Positions 1 to 9,536 of a stretch of DNA of 64,000 bases are shown piece after piece. Within the stretch, counting starts at the first letter, position 1, and the number at the start of each line of letters is the position of its first letter. The notes beneath the pieces are model-generated. The model saw nothing but the letters and a program-made list of their open reading frames with translations. It was not told the DNA's origin and searched no databases. The stretch covers positions 310,001 through 374,000 of the forward strand of contig NZ_LR134510.1 in NCBI RefSeq assembly GCF_900638385.1, written 5' to 3'. Position numbers and translations under genes: made by a program. Origin of the DNA: Actinobacillus delphinicola. GTDB taxonomy: Bacteria > Pseudomonadota > Gammaproteobacteria > Enterobacterales > Pasteurellaceae.

Positions 1-1444
1 GTTTGCCATCAAATTCAGTTAAGAAACTCAACATCCATTCATCAATACGATCTGCGAGTAAAAGTACTTCGATACCTTTTTTATTAAATAATTCCAAATG
101 CGGGCTATTTTTCGCAGCCACATAGGTATCGGCAGTGATATAGTAAATCGCTTTTTGCCCTTCTTGCATACGTACAACATAATCTTCAAGCGAAGTAGTT
201 TGGTCAATGCCTTCATTTTTACTAGAGGCAAAACGCAGTAATTTTGCAATATTTTCCGCATTCGCCATGTCTTCAGCTAGCCCTTCTTTTAGCACAACGC
301 CAAATTCACGCCAAAAACGTTGATATTTCTCTACATCATTTTTCGCTAAATCTTCTAAAATTTGTAAAGAACGTTTTGTCAAAGCACGACGTAACGCAGC
401 CGTCACTTTGTTATCTTGCAAAATTTCACGGGAAACATTAAGCGGTAAATCACTGGTATCCAAAAGACCACGCATAAAACGCAAATAATTCGGCATAAAG
501 GCTTGCGCATCATCCATAATAAATACACGTTGTACGTAAAGTTTTAAGCCGTGTTGCATGTCACGTGTAAAGAGATCGAATGGTGCTTGGCTTGGTACAT
601 AAAGTAAGCTGGTATATTCTAGATTTCCTTCTACTTTATTACGTGCCCATGTAAGCGGTGCTTGATAGTCATGGGTAAGATGTTTATAAAATTCAATGTA
701 TTCTTCATCGGTAACATCGTTTTTATTGCGCGTCCAAAGGGCTTGTGCTTTGTTAATTTGTTGCCATTGTTGCCCTGATACTTCGCCTTTTTCATCATAT
801 TGTGTAACCCATAATTCAACAGGTAAATCAATATGATCGGAATATTTACTGATTACTGCACGAAGCTGCCCTTCGCTGGCGAAGGCTTTTTCTTCATCAC
901 GTAAATGTAAGGTAATTTCAGTCCCACGATCCTCTTTTTCGATAGTAGAAATCGTATACTCACCTTCCCCGGTGGATTCCCAAAGTACACCATTCGCTTT
1001 GCTATCGCCCGCTAAGCGAGTTTTTACTGTCACCTTGTCCGCAACGATGAATGCGGAATAGAATCCAACCCCAAATTGCCCGATAAGTTGGCTATTTTTC
1101 GCTTTATCTTCGCCCATAGCAGCTAAAAATTCCTTAGTGCCAGATTTAGCGATCGTCCCTAAATTTTCAATCACTTGTTGGCGATCCATCCCGATACCAT
1201 TATCGCTAATAGTAATGGTGTTTGCGTTGCTATCTGCTTGAATACGCACACGTAATTGTCCATCGCCTTCATATAAAGCAGGATCAGAAAGCGCTTTAAA
1301 TCGTAATTTATCCGCCGCATCAGAAGCATTTGAAATTAATTCACGCAAAAAAATCTCTTTGTTGGAATACAAAGAATGGATCATTAATTGGAGAAGTTGT
1401 TTGACTTCGGATTGGAAACCGAGTGTTTGTTGATCTTGACTCAT
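1..1444 (-). CDS. htpG: HtpG (Hsp90) molecular chaperone, C-terminus cut by window edge
   Basis: This is the cytosolic Hsp90-family ATP-dependent chaperone. Reading leftward from ATG at 1444, an open frame of about 481 codons runs off the window start without a stop. The N-terminal ATPase domain shows the family's motifs: [14 protein letters not shown] near residues 36-49, DNGIGM near 80, and [11 protein letters not shown] near 120. Hsp90 proteins of this group have about 620-630 residues, so roughly the last 140 are outside. The gene is single and follows a sigma-32 type promoter. Identity is secure. Confidence 0.97.
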   Translation of the reverse strand, partial: MSQDQQTLGFQSEVKQLLQLMIHSLYSNKEIFLRELISNASDAADKLRFKALSDPALYEGDGQLRVRIQADSNANTITISDNGIGMDRQQVIENLGTIAKSGTKEFLAAMGEDKAKNSQLIGQFGVGFYSAFIVADKVTVKTRLAGDSKANGVLWESTGEGEYTISTIEKEDRGTEITLHLRDEEKAFASEGQLRAVISKYSDHIDLPVELWVTQYDEKGEVSGQQWQQINKAQALWTRNKNDVTDEEYIEFYKHLTHDYQAPLTWARNKVEGNLEYTSLLYVPSQAPFDLFTRDMQHGLKLYVQRVFIMDDAQAFMPNYLRFMRGLLDTSDLPLNVSREILQDNKVTAALRRALTKRSLQILEDLAKNDVEKYQRFWREFGVVLKEGLAEDMANAENIAKLLRFASSKNEGIDQTTSLEDYVVRMQEGQKAIYYITADTYVAAKNSPHLELFNKKGIEVLLLADRIDEWMLSFLTEFDGK

Positions 1445-1486
1445 TTTTTATCCTTATGGTTAATAAACGATAAATAGTTTCCACAA

Positions 1487-1513
1487 AAATGGGGGCGGGT
1501 TACAAAAAATCAA
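1487..1513 (-). promoter_or_regulatory. Sigma-32 (heat shock) type promoter for htpG
   Basis: On the minus strand, TTGATT (1513-1508) is followed after 13 bases by CCCCATTT (1494-1487). This matches the RpoH consensus (TTGAA-type -35 and CCCCATNT -10 with 13-17 bases between). It lies about 43 bases upstream of the htpG start, and htpG is a classic heat-shock regulon gene. Assignment is from motif and context. Confidence 0.75.
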
Positions 1514-1514
1514 C

Positions 1515-1540
1515 CACGCCCCCATTTTCGTTAAAATTTA
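1515..1540 (+). repeat. ACGCC/AT-tract element, copy 1
   Basis: Core ACGCC (1516-1520), then CCC, ATTTTC, and a second AT tract ending TTAAAATTTA. It lies between the ends of yqhD and the htpG promoter. The G-rich stretch at 1487-1499 looks like an opposing arm but is explained by the sigma-32 -10 box. Confidence 0.7.
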
Positions 1541-1543
1541 TGC

Positions 1544-2731
1544 TTAATCAAATTTTACTGCGGGTGAAAAAGTGCGTTTCACAATATCTTTTACTTCCGC
1601 AGGTGTGACTTTACGATTTTCGCCAATGCCTACCCAGCCACGATCTTGGAAACGTTTCTCAATAATTTCTGGCGCAGTCGCATAATCTTCTGTGTAATCA
1701 GATAATGCGGTTTTAATCCCAATAGAATTAAAGAAAGTTTCCGTTTTTTGAATCGCTTGGTGTGCTTTTTCATCGTCCGAACCGCTCGTAATTTGCCATA
1801 CACGTTCTGCGTATTGTACTAATTTGGCTTTTTTATCCTCAAAGCAATGTTCATAATAACGTGGTGCGACAATCGCTAAGGTGCGCGCATGATCAATGCC
1901 GAAAAGTGCGGTAAATTCATGCCCAATCGCATGCACGCCCCAATCTTGTGGCACGCCTTGTGCAATTAAGCCATTTAATGCCATAGTACAGCTCCACATA
2001 AAGTTAGCTGCCGCTTCATAATTACTTTGATCTTCTAACACAGGCTGACTAACCGCAATTAAGGTTTGTAAAATGCCTTCTGCAAAGCGATCTTGTAATA
2101 AACCACCAGCAGGATAGGTCATATATTGTTCCAAGACGTGAGTAAAGGCATCGGCAATTCCGTTTTCTAATTGGCGACGTGGTAAAGAGCGGATAACCGT
2201 TGGGTCAAGCACGGAACATTTTGGATATAACAACGGTGAATTAAACGATAATTTTTCTTTGGTCGCACGGCGTGAAACGACTGCCCCACTATTCATTTCT
2301 GAACCTGTCGCAGGGAGAGTTAGGATTGCAGAGAATGGCACGGCATCCGTAATTTTAATTTCATTTCTTTTTGCTAATAATTGCCAAGGATCATCCCCTT
2401 CATATTTCGCCGCTGCAGCGATAAATTTTGCCCCATCAATTACTGAGCCACCACCGACTGCTAAGATGTAATCAAGGTTTTGTTCTTTGATTTTTTCAAC
2501 GGCTTGCAGTAAGACTTCATATTCTGGATTGGCGGGAATACCTGAAAACTCTACAAGATGAAAATGCGAAAAGGCTTTTTGAATTTGATCATAAATGCCA
2601 TTTTTCTTGATACTGCCACCACCGTATAACAAAAGAATACGGGCATCATGTGGAATTTGTGCAGGTAAATTAGCGATTTGTCCTTCCCCAAATAGAATTT
2701 TGGTTGGGTTTTGGTAAATGAAGTTTTGCAT
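1544..2731 (-). CDS. yqhD: YqhD-like iron/zinc-dependent NADPH aldehyde reductase
   Basis: Group III metal-dependent alcohol dehydrogenase family, which in the YqhD branch reduces short-chain and lipid-derived aldehydes with NADPH in the cytoplasm. The nucleotide-binding GGGSVIDGAK motif is at residues 93-102. The metal ligands fall at D194, H198, H267 and H281, the same numbering as E. coli YqhD, and the length (395) is close to the family's 387. ATG at 2731 has a GGGGAG ribosome site. The gene is transcribed away from a thiol-type MarR regulator, which suggests induction by oxidants or aldehydes. Exact substrate is not readable from sequence. Confidence 0.9.
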   Translation of the reverse strand: MQNFIYQNPTKILFGEGQIANLPAQIPHDARILLLYGGGSIKKNGIYDQIQKAFSHFHLVEFSGIPANPEYEVLLQAVEKIKEQNLDYILAVGGGSVIDGAKFIAAAAKYEGDDPWQLLAKRNEIKITDAVPFSAILTLPATGSEMNSGAVVSRRATKEKLSFNSPLLYPKCSVLDPTVIRSLPRRQLENGIADAFTHVLEQYMTYPAGGLLQDRFAEGILQTLIAVSQPVLEDQSNYEAAANFMWSCTMALNGLIAQGVPQDWGVHAIGHEFTALFGIDHARTLAIVAPRYYEHCFEDKKAKLVQYAERVWQITSGSDDEKAHQAIQKTETFFNSIGIKTALSDYTEDYATAPEIIEKRFQDRGWVGIGENRKVTPAEVKDIVKRTFSPAVKFD

Positions 2732-2800
2732 TTTTCTCCCCTTTTTGTTTAAGTTTTATGCTTTTTGTATCCCAGCAGTTTACGCTAGCTAAGAATGGTT

Positions 2801-2828
2801 TTGCAAGAATTTGTCTGCAACGTATAAT
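2801..2828 (+). promoter_or_regulatory. Promoter and candidate operator for the MarR/OhrR gene
   Basis: TTGCAA (2801-2806) and TATAAT (2823-2828) are separated by 16 bases and lie 28 bases before the regulator's ATG. An imperfect palindrome with arms TTGCA (2801-2805) and TGCAA (2816-2820) covers the -35 and spacer, the usual place and size for a MarR-family autorepressor site. The promoter is well supported; operator function is inferred. Confidence 0.55.
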
Positions 2829-2855
2829 AAGACATCATTTTCATAGGAACACTTT

Positions 2856-3296
2856 ATGTCAAAAACACCCTCTTTAAAAAATTTGCTTTGCTACCGCTTG
2901 TATGTGGTTTCAAACCGTATTACTCGCCTTTACCGCCCATTTTTAGAAAAACTAAACCTGACTTATCCGCAATATTTGACGATGGTAGCACTTTGGGAAG
3001 AGGATGATTTGACGATCGGGGAACTCCATTCTATTACGGAAATTGATTGCGGGTCGCTCAGTGTCATGCTTAAAAAATTAGTCGAAAAAGGCTTTATTGA
3101 AATTGTGACACAACAAAGTGATAAACGGAGTAAAAAAGTGAAATTGACAGAAAAAGCGTTGGCACTTAAACCCGAAGCCTATGAAATGCAAAAGAACTTG
3201 TACGCTAGTTTACCGAAAAAATTAACCTACGATGAACAAGCAGAATTGATGGGATTGCTTGATATTTTAAATCGCAATCTAAAAGGCGATTTTTAA
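2856..3296 (+). CDS. MarR-family regulator, OhrR-like thiol redox sensor
   Basis: A 146-residue winged-helix repressor. It resembles OhrR along its first 50 residues (LCYRLY, then LEKLNLTYPQYL and LWE). A cysteine at position 12 and tyrosines at 26 and 37 keep the exact spacing (14 and 25 residues) of the reactive Cys-Tyr-Tyr set of one-cysteine OhrR proteins. A second cysteine is at 65 in the recognition region. The DNA-binding part spans about residues 52-100. No ohr peroxidase is adjacent; instead the divergent partner is the YqhD aldehyde reductase, so an aldehyde or peroxide sensor controlling that gene is likely. The target is inferred. Confidence 0.85.
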   Translation: MSKTPSLKNLLCYRLYVVSNRITRLYRPFLEKLNLTYPQYLTMVALWEEDDLTIGELHSITEIDCGSLSVMLKKLVEKGFIEIVTQQSDKRSKKVKLTEKALALKPEAYEMQKNLYASLPKKLTYDEQAELMGLLDILNRNLKGDF

Positions 3297-3299
3297 AAC

Positions 3300-3343
3300 T
3301 ACGCCCCGATTTTCGTAAAAATTTTTAGGAAAATCGAGGCGTG
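3300..3343. repeat. ACGCC/AT-tract element, inverted pair, copy 2
   Basis: Two facing half-sites, ACGCCCCGATTTTC from the left and ACGCCTCGATTTTC from the right strand, share a central AAAAATTTTT. The pair sits between the convergent MarR and ppiB genes, where it could also act as a terminator. Confidence 0.75.
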
Positions 3344-3363
3344 ATTGTTTTAAAAAATGTAAA

Positions 3364-3855
3364 TTAGTCGATAGTGACGTCTTTAATGATCACTTCTTCT
3401 TTTGGTACATCTTGATGGAAACCGTAATTGCCAGTTTTTACTTTGCTGATTTTATCAACAACATCCATACCTTCTACTACTTTACCAAATACACAATAGC
3501 CCCAACCTTGCATTGATTTAGATTTGTGATCTAAGAAGCCATTATCTACAGTATTGATAAAGAATTGTGCAGTCGCAGAATGCGGATCGCTTGTGCGTGC
3601 CATTGCGATTGTACCGCGTTTGTTAGAAAGACCATTATCTGCTTCATTTGCGATTGGTGCTTTGGTATCTTTTTCAAGCATACCTGATTCTAGACCACCA
3701 CCTTGAATCATAAATCCATCAATTACACGATGGAAAATTGTGTTATTATAAAAGCCTTCTTTGCAGTAATTTAAAAAGTTTTCTGCCGTTGCTGGTGCTT
3801 TGTCAAAATCTAATTCTAATTTGATATCGCCATAGTTAGTATGTAGTGTAATCAT
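3364..3855 (-). CDS. ppiB: Peptidyl-prolyl cis-trans isomerase B (cyclophilin)
   Basis: A cytoplasmic cyclophilin that speeds proline isomerisation during folding. There is no signal peptide, which separates it from periplasmic PpiA. The cyclophilin core is present: [13 protein letters not shown] near residue 42, then the MART and AQFFIN active-site segments. At 163 residues it matches E. coli PpiB (164). It is divergent from cysS, the same neighbour pair known from Haemophilus and Escherichia. Assignment is firm. Confidence 0.95.
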   Translation of the reverse strand: MITLHTNYGDIKLELDFDKAPATAENFLNYCKEGFYNNTIFHRVIDGFMIQGGGLESGMLEKDTKAPIANEADNGLSNKRGTIAMARTSDPHSATAQFFINTVDNGFLDHKSKSMQGWGYCVFGKVVEGMDVVDKISKVKTGNYGFHQDVPKEEVIIKDVTID

Positions 3856-3951
3856 ATTGTTTTTTCCTTACTAAAAAGAAAAATATTATTCCATAAATTA
3901 CTAATCAGTGCTAGAAAGCTTAAAAGATTTTCCTTATAACCGAGAAATATT

Positions 3952-5337
3952 ATGTTAAAAATTTTCAATACACTTTCCCGAGAAAAACAAGAATTTACGC
4001 CCCTTAATCCGCCGAAAGTGGGCATGTATGTTTGTGGCGTAACGGTATATGATTTATGTCATATTGGACATGGTCGTACTTTCGTCTGTTTCGATATGGT
4101 AGCACGCTATCTGCGTCACTTAGGTTATGACTTAAACTATGTGCGCAACATTACCGATGTGGACGACAAAATCATTAAACGTGCATTAGAAAATGGTGAA
4201 AGCTGCGAAGATCTAGTGAATCGCATGGTAAAAGAAATGCATAAAGATTTCGAAGCCCTTAATATTCTGCCACCGAATAGCGAACCTCGTGCGACTTACC
4301 ACATTACAGAAATTATCAATCTCGTTTCGCGCTTGATTGAAAAAAATCATGCGTACGTTGCAGAAAACGGCGATGTTATGTTTGACGTATTAAGTTTTAA
4401 AGAATATGGCAAACTTTCTCGCCAAAATCTTGAACAATTACAAGCGGGTGCGAGTGAACGTGTTGAAATTTCTGCGATCAAGAAAAATCCAATGGATTTC
4501 GTACTTTGGAAAATGTCAAAACCGAATGAACCAAGTTGGGACTCTCCATGGGGTAAAGGTCGTCCAGGTTGGCATATCGAATGTTCTGCAATGAATAGCA
4601 AAGAATTGGGAACGCATTTTGATATCCACGGTGGTGGTAGCGACTTGATGTTCCCTCATCATGAAAACGAAATTGCCCAATCTTGCTGTGCATTTGAAAC
4701 CCCATACGTAAACTACTGGATGCACAGTGGTATGATTATGGTAAACAAAGAAAAAATGTCTAAATCACTTGGCAATTTCTTTACTATTCGTGATGTATTA
4801 AAACATTACAACGCAGAAGCCGTGCGCTATTTCTTATTAAGCACGCATTACCGTAGCCCATTAAATTATACGGAAGAAAACCTAAACTTAGCGCAAAGTG
4901 CGTTAGAACGTCTTTACACTGCCCTGCGTGGTACTGATAAAAACGCACAACCTGCGGGTGGCGAACAATTTGTAAGTGCATTTGAAGAAGCGATGAATGA
5001 CGATTTTAATACGCCAAACGCTTTCTCTGTCCTTTTCGACTTAGCACGTGAAGTCAATACTTTAAAAGCACAACAAGCACCTGAAGCAGATGCAATGGCA
5101 GCTCGTTTACGTCAATTAGGTGGTGTTTTAGGCTTACTAGAAAATGATCCAGATGCCTTCTTAAAAGGTGATGCGGAAGATGATGAAGTGGCTAAAATTG
5201 AAGCGCTCATTTTACAACGCAACACTGCACGCCAAAACAAAGACTGGGCGGCAGCCGATGCAGCTCGTGATGCACTTAAAGCGATGAATATCGTTTTAGA
5301 AGATACCGCTAACGGCACAACATGGCGTAAAGCATAA
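3952..5337 (+). CDS. cysS: Cysteinyl-tRNA synthetase
   Basis: Class I aminoacyl-tRNA synthetase charging tRNA-Cys. The HIGH signature is at residues 37-40 and KMSKS is near 268-272. The zinc-binding cysteine of the CGVTVYD motif is at position 28, with the downstream [10 protein letters not shown] and HHENEIAQ segments that complete the zinc site. The 461 residues equal the E. coli length. It is a single gene, with an inverted element pair after the stop. Assignment is firm. Confidence 0.98.
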   Translation: MLKIFNTLSREKQEFTPLNPPKVGMYVCGVTVYDLCHIGHGRTFVCFDMVARYLRHLGYDLNYVRNITDVDDKIIKRALENGESCEDLVNRMVKEMHKDFEALNILPPNSEPRATYHITEIINLVSRLIEKNHAYVAENGDVMFDVLSFKEYGKLSRQNLEQLQAGASERVEISAIKKNPMDFVLWKMSKPNEPSWDSPWGKGRPGWHIECSAMNSKELGTHFDIHGGGSDLMFPHHENEIAQSCCAFETPYVNYWMHSGMIMVNKEKMSKSLGNFFTIRDVLKHYNAEAVRYFLLSTHYRSPLNYTEENLNLAQSALERLYTALRGTDKNAQPAGGEQFVSAFEEAMNDDFNTPNAFSVLFDLAREVNTLKAQQAPEADAMAARLRQLGGVLGLLENDPDAFLKGDAEDDEVAKIEALILQRNTARQNKDWAAADAARDALKAMNIVLEDTANGTTWRKA

Positions 5338-5353
5338 TTCTATTTTTTTAATT

Positions 5354-5397
5354 CACGCCCCAATTTTCCTAAAAATTTTTACGAAAATCGGGGCGTA
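5354..5397. repeat. ACGCC/AT-tract element, inverted pair, copy 3
   Basis: The most perfect inverted pair in the window. ACGCCCCAATTTTC runs from the left, and ACGCCCCGATTTTC reads on the opposite strand from the right, around AAAAATTTTT. It lies between cysS and the MscS gene, which run in the same direction. Confidence 0.8.
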
Positions 5398-5485
5398 TTT
5401 TCATATGCTTTCTCCACTTTCTTATTTATGGCACAATAAAAAAGAGCGTATAACGTTATTACAGCTAAAATAAGGAAGTTATCTT

Positions 5486-6652
5486 ATGAATACATTATCG
5501 AACTTTTCGCATTTTGATACGATCAATCAATTCGTAATTAACATGATGATGAAGTTCAATCAATTCTTTCCCACTAAATTTAACTGGGTCTTAATGATTT
5601 TGGTTATTTTAGGACTCGCCGTTCTACTTCGCCTTACGCTTAAACTTGTACTCAACCGCATGAAACGTTGGGTAAATCATACCCATTCTCTACTTGATGA
5701 AAGTGTCGTTGAGGCAGCACGTAAGCCGATTAATTATTTCATCAATTTCGGTGCGTTTATTTGGATCTGCCAAACCATTACACAATATCATCAAATTGAT
5801 TGGAGCGGTTTTTTATTAGAAGTTTGGAATCTTGGGGTTATCCTGTTATTCGGCGCATTTCTGCTTTCACTCATCAAAGCCTTTGAGCTTAATATGATAA
5901 AACGCACAAAGCCTAAATATGATAGTACGACTATTATGGCCGTAGGGCGATTATTACGATTATCTATCGTTATTATTATTATTTTAATGATAATGCAAAA
6001 TTTTGGCTTTTCGATTTCTGGGGTACTCGCTTTTGGTGGCGTTGGTGGCATTGCAATTGGTTTTGCCGCAAAAGACTTACTCGCCAACTTTTTTGGTGGG
6101 TTCATGATCTTTATTGATAAACCTTTCCGAGTGGGTGATTGGATTTCCTCACCTGATCGTCAAATTGAAGGAACGGTTGAAAATATCGGTTGGCGCATGA
6201 CGCGTATCCGTACCTTTGATTTACGTCCGTTATATGTTCCAAACAGTACATTTATGAATATTGCCGTGGAAAATCCAAGCCGTATGCTCCATCGCCGAAT
6301 TTATGAGAATATCGGATTGCGTTACGATGATATCAATGTTATTGATAAAATTGTCGCTGAAATCAAAGAAATGCTTTACAACCATCCTGATATTGATAAT
6401 CAACAAACAATCATTGTGGCATTCGATCAATTCGCTGCATCTTCACTCAATATTATGGTTTATACCTTTACGAAAACAACCGCTTGGGTGGAATTTTATG
6501 TAGTGAAACAAAAAATCCTATTATTAATTCGTGATATTGTGGATCGCCATGGTGCAGAATTTGCATTTCCGACACAACAACTTTTTGTTACGCAAAATCC
6601 AGCAGGGCAAGATCCTGCGCCACAAAATCTGGCGACTATGCAAAAAAATTAA
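5486..6652 (+). CDS. MscS-family mechanosensitive channel
   Basis: An inner-membrane small-conductance mechanosensitive channel that releases solutes on osmotic downshock. Hydrophobic segments lie near residues 32-55, 85-100, 110-130 and 150-170. They are followed by the glycine/alanine-rich pore helix (GVGGIAIGFAAKDLLANFFGG split by the family's AKDL motif, residues 177-208) and the beta domain FRVGDWI. At 388 residues it is larger than minimal MscS (286) and nearer to YnaI-type channels. The C-terminal tail is rich in Q, P and N. A terminator follows. Which subfamily it belongs to is uncertain. Confidence 0.9.
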   Translation: MNTLSNFSHFDTINQFVINMMMKFNQFFPTKFNWVLMILVILGLAVLLRLTLKLVLNRMKRWVNHTHSLLDESVVEAARKPINYFINFGAFIWICQTITQYHQIDWSGFLLEVWNLGVILLFGAFLLSLIKAFELNMIKRTKPKYDSTTIMAVGRLLRLSIVIIIILMIMQNFGFSISGVLAFGGVGGIAIGFAAKDLLANFFGGFMIFIDKPFRVGDWISSPDRQIEGTVENIGWRMTRIRTFDLRPLYVPNSTFMNIAVENPSRMLHRRIYENIGLRYDDINVIDKIVAEIKEMLYNHPDIDNQQTIIVAFDQFAASSLNIMVYTFTKTTAWVEFYVVKQKILLLIRDIVDRHGAEFAFPTQQLFVTQNPAGQDPAPQNLATMQKN

Positions 6653-6665
6653 ATACATTGGTAAT

Positions 6666-6699
6666 AAAAAAGCACAATTCTTTGTGCTTTTTTATTTTA
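6666..6699 (+). terminator. Rho-independent terminator after the MscS gene
   Basis: AAAAAGCACA and TGTGCTTTTTT form a hairpin followed by T-rich sequence. It overlaps the end of convergent opsX by a few bases and probably serves both strands. Confidence 0.75.
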
Positions 6700-7740
6700 T
6701 GCCAAAAATCCGATTTCTCGCATCTTGGCAATCACTTGTTCAGACGTGATATTTTCCATAAGACGGGGCGTTTTTAATTTATATGCCCATGGTAATTTTT
6801 TTGCTTGTGGCTGCTCTTTAGCCAGAAAGTCATCATATACGGAAATCACTTTATCCAAATCATTATAAGGTCCAGTACGTTTTGGATTGTGATAAGCATA
6901 AAGTCCGATAACTGGTGTGCCAACAGCGGTGGCGATATGGGCTGGTCCACTATCTGGCGCTAAAACTAAGTCCGCTTGTTGAATTAACGCTGCAAGCTCA
7001 AGCAAACTGGTTTTACCCGCTAAATTTAGTGGTTTGAAATTACATGCTTTTTCAATATCCGCTAACATTTTTTGTTCCCTTGCAGAATTAGCGCCACATA
7101 AAATCACTTGTTTATTTTGTGCATGGGCAAGGTTAGCTATATCCGCATAACGCTCTGGCAACCAGTCCTTTTCTGCTTTACTCGAACAAGGCGCAATGAT
7201 CAAAGTTTGATGACTCGTATCAATATACTGCGCCATTTTCTGCTGAGTGCTTTCTGGAATATTTAAGTGCCAGGTCAACTGAGAAACGGGGGCACCAAGC
7301 ATTTCTGCAAAAGCAATGAATCCATTGAGTACATGCGGATTTTCTGGATCTTGAATACGACGATTCACCACCCACTGTTGCCCTTCTCGACTGCGCACTT
7401 TTCCAAAACCAATTTTATATTTTGCTTTAATGCCTAAAGAAAGAATGGAGGCACGCAATGCGGTTTGCATATTTAACAACGCATCAAAACGTTGTCCTTT
7501 AAGTTGTTTCCAAAGGGCTAAGATACCTTTAATCCCTGCCTTTTTATCATAAACGACAAAATTAATCCCATCCACTTGTGCAAATAATTGGCGTTCAACT
7601 TTACCAATAATCCAGGTAATTTTGGTTTCTGGCCAATAACGTTGAATCGCTTGCACAACCGCTAAGGCATGGCAAACATCCCCAATCGCAGATAGGCGTA
7701 AGATACAAATAGACTTAGGAGGCTGGGAAAAAAGTGGCAT
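6697..7740 (-). CDS. opsX: LOS heptosyltransferase I (OpsX type)
   Basis: GT9-family glycosyltransferase that adds the first heptose to Kdo in the lipooligosaccharide inner core. The N-terminal LRLSAIGDVCH segment (residues 14-24) and the donor-binding APDSGPAHIATA segment (near 260) are the family signatures. The sequence looks like Haemophilus OpsX rather than the shorter enterobacterial WaaC. Length is 347. ATG at 7740 has an AAGGAA ribosome site. It stands alone here, apart from the second GT9 gene at 14.1 kb. Confidence 0.88.
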   Translation of the reverse strand: MPLFSQPPKSICILRLSAIGDVCHALAVVQAIQRYWPETKITWIIGKVERQLFAQVDGINFVVYDKKAGIKGILALWKQLKGQRFDALLNMQTALRASILSLGIKAKYKIGFGKVRSREGQQWVVNRRIQDPENPHVLNGFIAFAEMLGAPVSQLTWHLNIPESTQQKMAQYIDTSHQTLIIAPCSSKAEKDWLPERYADIANLAHAQNKQVILCGANSAREQKMLADIEKACNFKPLNLAGKTSLLELAALIQQADLVLAPDSGPAHIATAVGTPVIGLYAYHNPKRTGPYNDLDKVISVYDDFLAKEQPQAKKLPWAYKLKTPRLMENITSEQVIAKMREIGFLA

Positions 7741-7765
7741 GAAATTTCCTTAAAAGTAAAACAAA

Positions 7766-7808
7766 CACGCCCCAATTTTCACAAAAATTTATGCGAAAAT
7801 CGAGGCGT
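7766..7808. repeat. ACGCC/AT-tract element, inverted pair, copy 4
   Basis: Left half-site ACGCCCCAATTTTC and right half-site ACGCCTCGATTTTC face each other. The pair sits between the end of the DUF4870-like gene and the start of opsX, both on the minus strand. Confidence 0.75.
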
Positions 7809-7820
7809 CTAACTTAAAAA

Positions 7821-8225
7821 TTAAAAGAACCAAGAATCTGCATTAACTCCTTGATTCATGAGTAATTTTATAAAACCAAATATCACACGAGCAATGTACC
7901 AAATCCCTACTAGTGGGAAAAGAACGTGAATTGTAGCAATCGCAAATCCCCCCACAATCGGAATAATCCATACCGTAATAAAGAGGAGGGCAAGGATAAT
8001 ATTTGCCCAAATCGGATACCAAAAGGTTCTAATTAACCATGTGCAATGCTCAAAGTAGATCGTGCCAAGCATTTTACGACGCTTGCAATACGCCATAATC
8101 ACGCCAACGAGTGTCCCAACAATTGGCAAAAATGTCATACCGAGAAAATAGAATACATACATCGTAATCATGTACGCTCTATTTTCCTTTATGATTTGTT
8201 GTTCTGAAATCGCTTGCGTGTTCAT
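7821..8225 (-). CDS. DUF4870-like small membrane protein, paralogue B
   Basis: A 134-residue integral membrane protein with about three hydrophobic segments. A motif of the form H-C-x-W-L-I-x-T-F-W-Y-P lies near residues 60-73, and the protein ends NADSWFF. It is clearly paralogous to the gene just upstream, sharing the order of segments and both motifs. The TAA of the upstream gene directly abuts this ATG, so the two are translationally coupled. I do not know a function. The family is found in many bacteria near unrelated genes. Confidence 0.8.
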   Translation of the reverse strand: MNTQAISEQQIIKENRAYMITMYVFYFLGMTFLPIVGTLVGVIMAYCKRRKMLGTIYFEHCTWLIRTFWYPIWANIILALLFITVWIIPIVGGFAIATIHVLFPLVGIWYIARVIFGFIKLLMNQGVNADSWFF

Positions 8226-8645
8226 TTATAGTAACCAAGAATCTGCGTTGACACTTTGATCATTTAACAATTTGATAAAACCGTAAATAACACGCACGAT
8301 ATACCAAATTGAAATCACGAATAAGACCAAATATGCACAAATTGCTAGGATAATACCCACGTATGGAATCACCATTCCAATTGCAACAACGATAAAAGCA
8401 CAAATGGCAATGAAAAACGGATACCAAAACGTCTTAATCAACCAGTTACAATGCGAATAATAAATCGTATCCCGCACATCATCACGTTTTACATAAGCGA
8501 TAATTAGACCTGCAATCGCAGCGATGCCAGGTAGAATCGTCATCCCGCCAATAAAACAAATGTACATGGCGATCATCCACATTCTATTATTTTGCATAAT
8601 TTGTTGATTATGCTCAGAAGATTCAGTAATTACTTGATTTTCCAT
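8226..8645 (-). CDS. DUF4870-like small membrane protein, paralogue A
   Basis: A 139-residue paralogue of the following gene. It has the same hydrophobic layout, HCNWLIKTFWYP near residue 65 and a NADSWLL ending. Its first 20 residues are polar and rich in Q, N and E. It lies 30 bases downstream of tatC, so it could be read through from the tat genes. Identity between the two copies is moderate, so this is an old tandem duplication. Function unknown. Confidence 0.8.
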   Translation of the reverse strand: MENQVITESSEHNQQIMQNNRMWMIAMYICFIGGMTILPGIAAIAGLIIAYVKRDDVRDTIYYSHCNWLIKTFWYPFFIAICAFIVVAIGMVIPYVGIILAICAYLVLFVISIWYIVRVIYGFIKLLNDQSVNADSWLL

Positions 8646-8675
8646 GGTATTTTCCTATAAAAAATTATACGGAAA

Positions 8676-9536
8676 TTACTGCTTATCCGTAGGGTGGGTT
8701 GAGCTTCCCTCTGCGGTTCCCTCTTCTGTCGGTTTTACAACTGGTGATGTTTCTGAGGTTTTATCCGCATCTACATCTTCTTTTTCTTCCTTGTCTTCTT
8801 TTGGTTGATAGAATGTTGCACAAACAACACCAATCTCAAAAAGAAGCCACATTGGTATAGCAAGTAAAGTTTGTGAAATCGCATCTGGCGGGGTTAATAA
8901 CATCCCGATAAAGAATGCCGCCACAATGATGTATGGTCGTTTTTTACGTAAATCTGCTGGTGTCGTAATCCCTGCCCATACTAATAAGATAATTGCAACG
9001 GGTACTTCAAAACAAACACCGAATGCTAAGAAAATCGTCAATACGAAATCAAGATAACTGCTAATATCCGTCGCAATCGCTACGCCATGTGGCGTGGTTT
9101 TGGTTAAAAACGCAAAAACCATCGGGAAAAGGACGTAGTACGCAAAAGCGACACCAAGATAAAATAAAATCGTACTTGAAATCAGTAATGGATAAATTAA
9201 ACGTTTTTCTTTCTTGTACAAAGCGGGAGCGACAAATGCCCAAGCCTGATAAAGTAAATAAGGTACAGAAAGGAAAACGGCAACAACACCTGTCAATTTG
9301 AGTGGGGTAAAAAATGGTGTTACCACACTGGTTGCAATCATTGTTGAGCCTTTTGGCAGAACAGCTAATAATGGCGCTGCCACAAAGCCATAAATATCAT
9401 TTGAAAAATAAATCAAACAACAAAAAACGACCGCCACAAAAATAATGCTACGTAATAAACGATCACGTAGCTCAAGTAAATGGGTGATTAGCGGTTGTGT
9501 TTGCTCAACACGTTCTTCTTCACTTTGTTTTGTCAT
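8676..9536 (-). CDS. tatC: Twin-arginine translocase subunit TatC, with charged C-terminal tail
   Basis: The polytopic core of the Tat pathway, which binds twin-arginine signal peptides and exports folded proteins. The N-terminal [13 protein letters not shown] motif near residues 19-31 and six membrane segments are visible. At 286 residues it exceeds E. coli TatC (258). After the last membrane segment there is a tail of about 45 residues made mostly of K, E, D, S, T and P. The start ATG overlaps the tatB stop (ATGA), showing one operon tatA-tatB-tatC. Core identity is firm; the tail's role is unknown. Confidence 0.96.
   Translation of the reverse strand: MTKQSEEERVEQTQPLITHLLELRDRLLRSIIFVAVVFCCLIYFSNDIYGFVAAPLLAVLPKGSTMIATSVVTPFFTPLKLTGVVAVFLSVPYLLYQAWAFVAPALYKKEKRLIYPLLISSTILFYLGVAFAYYVLFPMVFAFLTKTTPHGVAIATDISSYLDFVLTIFLAFGVCFEVPVAIILLVWAGITTPADLRKKRPYIIVAAFFIGMLLTPPDAISQTLLAIPMWLLFEIGVVCATFYQPKEDKEEKEDVDADKTSETSPVVKPTEEGTAEGSSTHPTDKQ

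Noticed and set aside
1481-1499. Inverted arm facing ACGCC element copy 1
   Set aside because: The G-rich stretch is explained by the CCCCAT -10 box of a sigma-32 htpG promoter, with a correctly spaced -35.
5791-6105. A 104-codon minus-strand frame inside the MscS gene
   Set aside because: Antisense shadow of a clear membrane channel gene, without a ribosome site.
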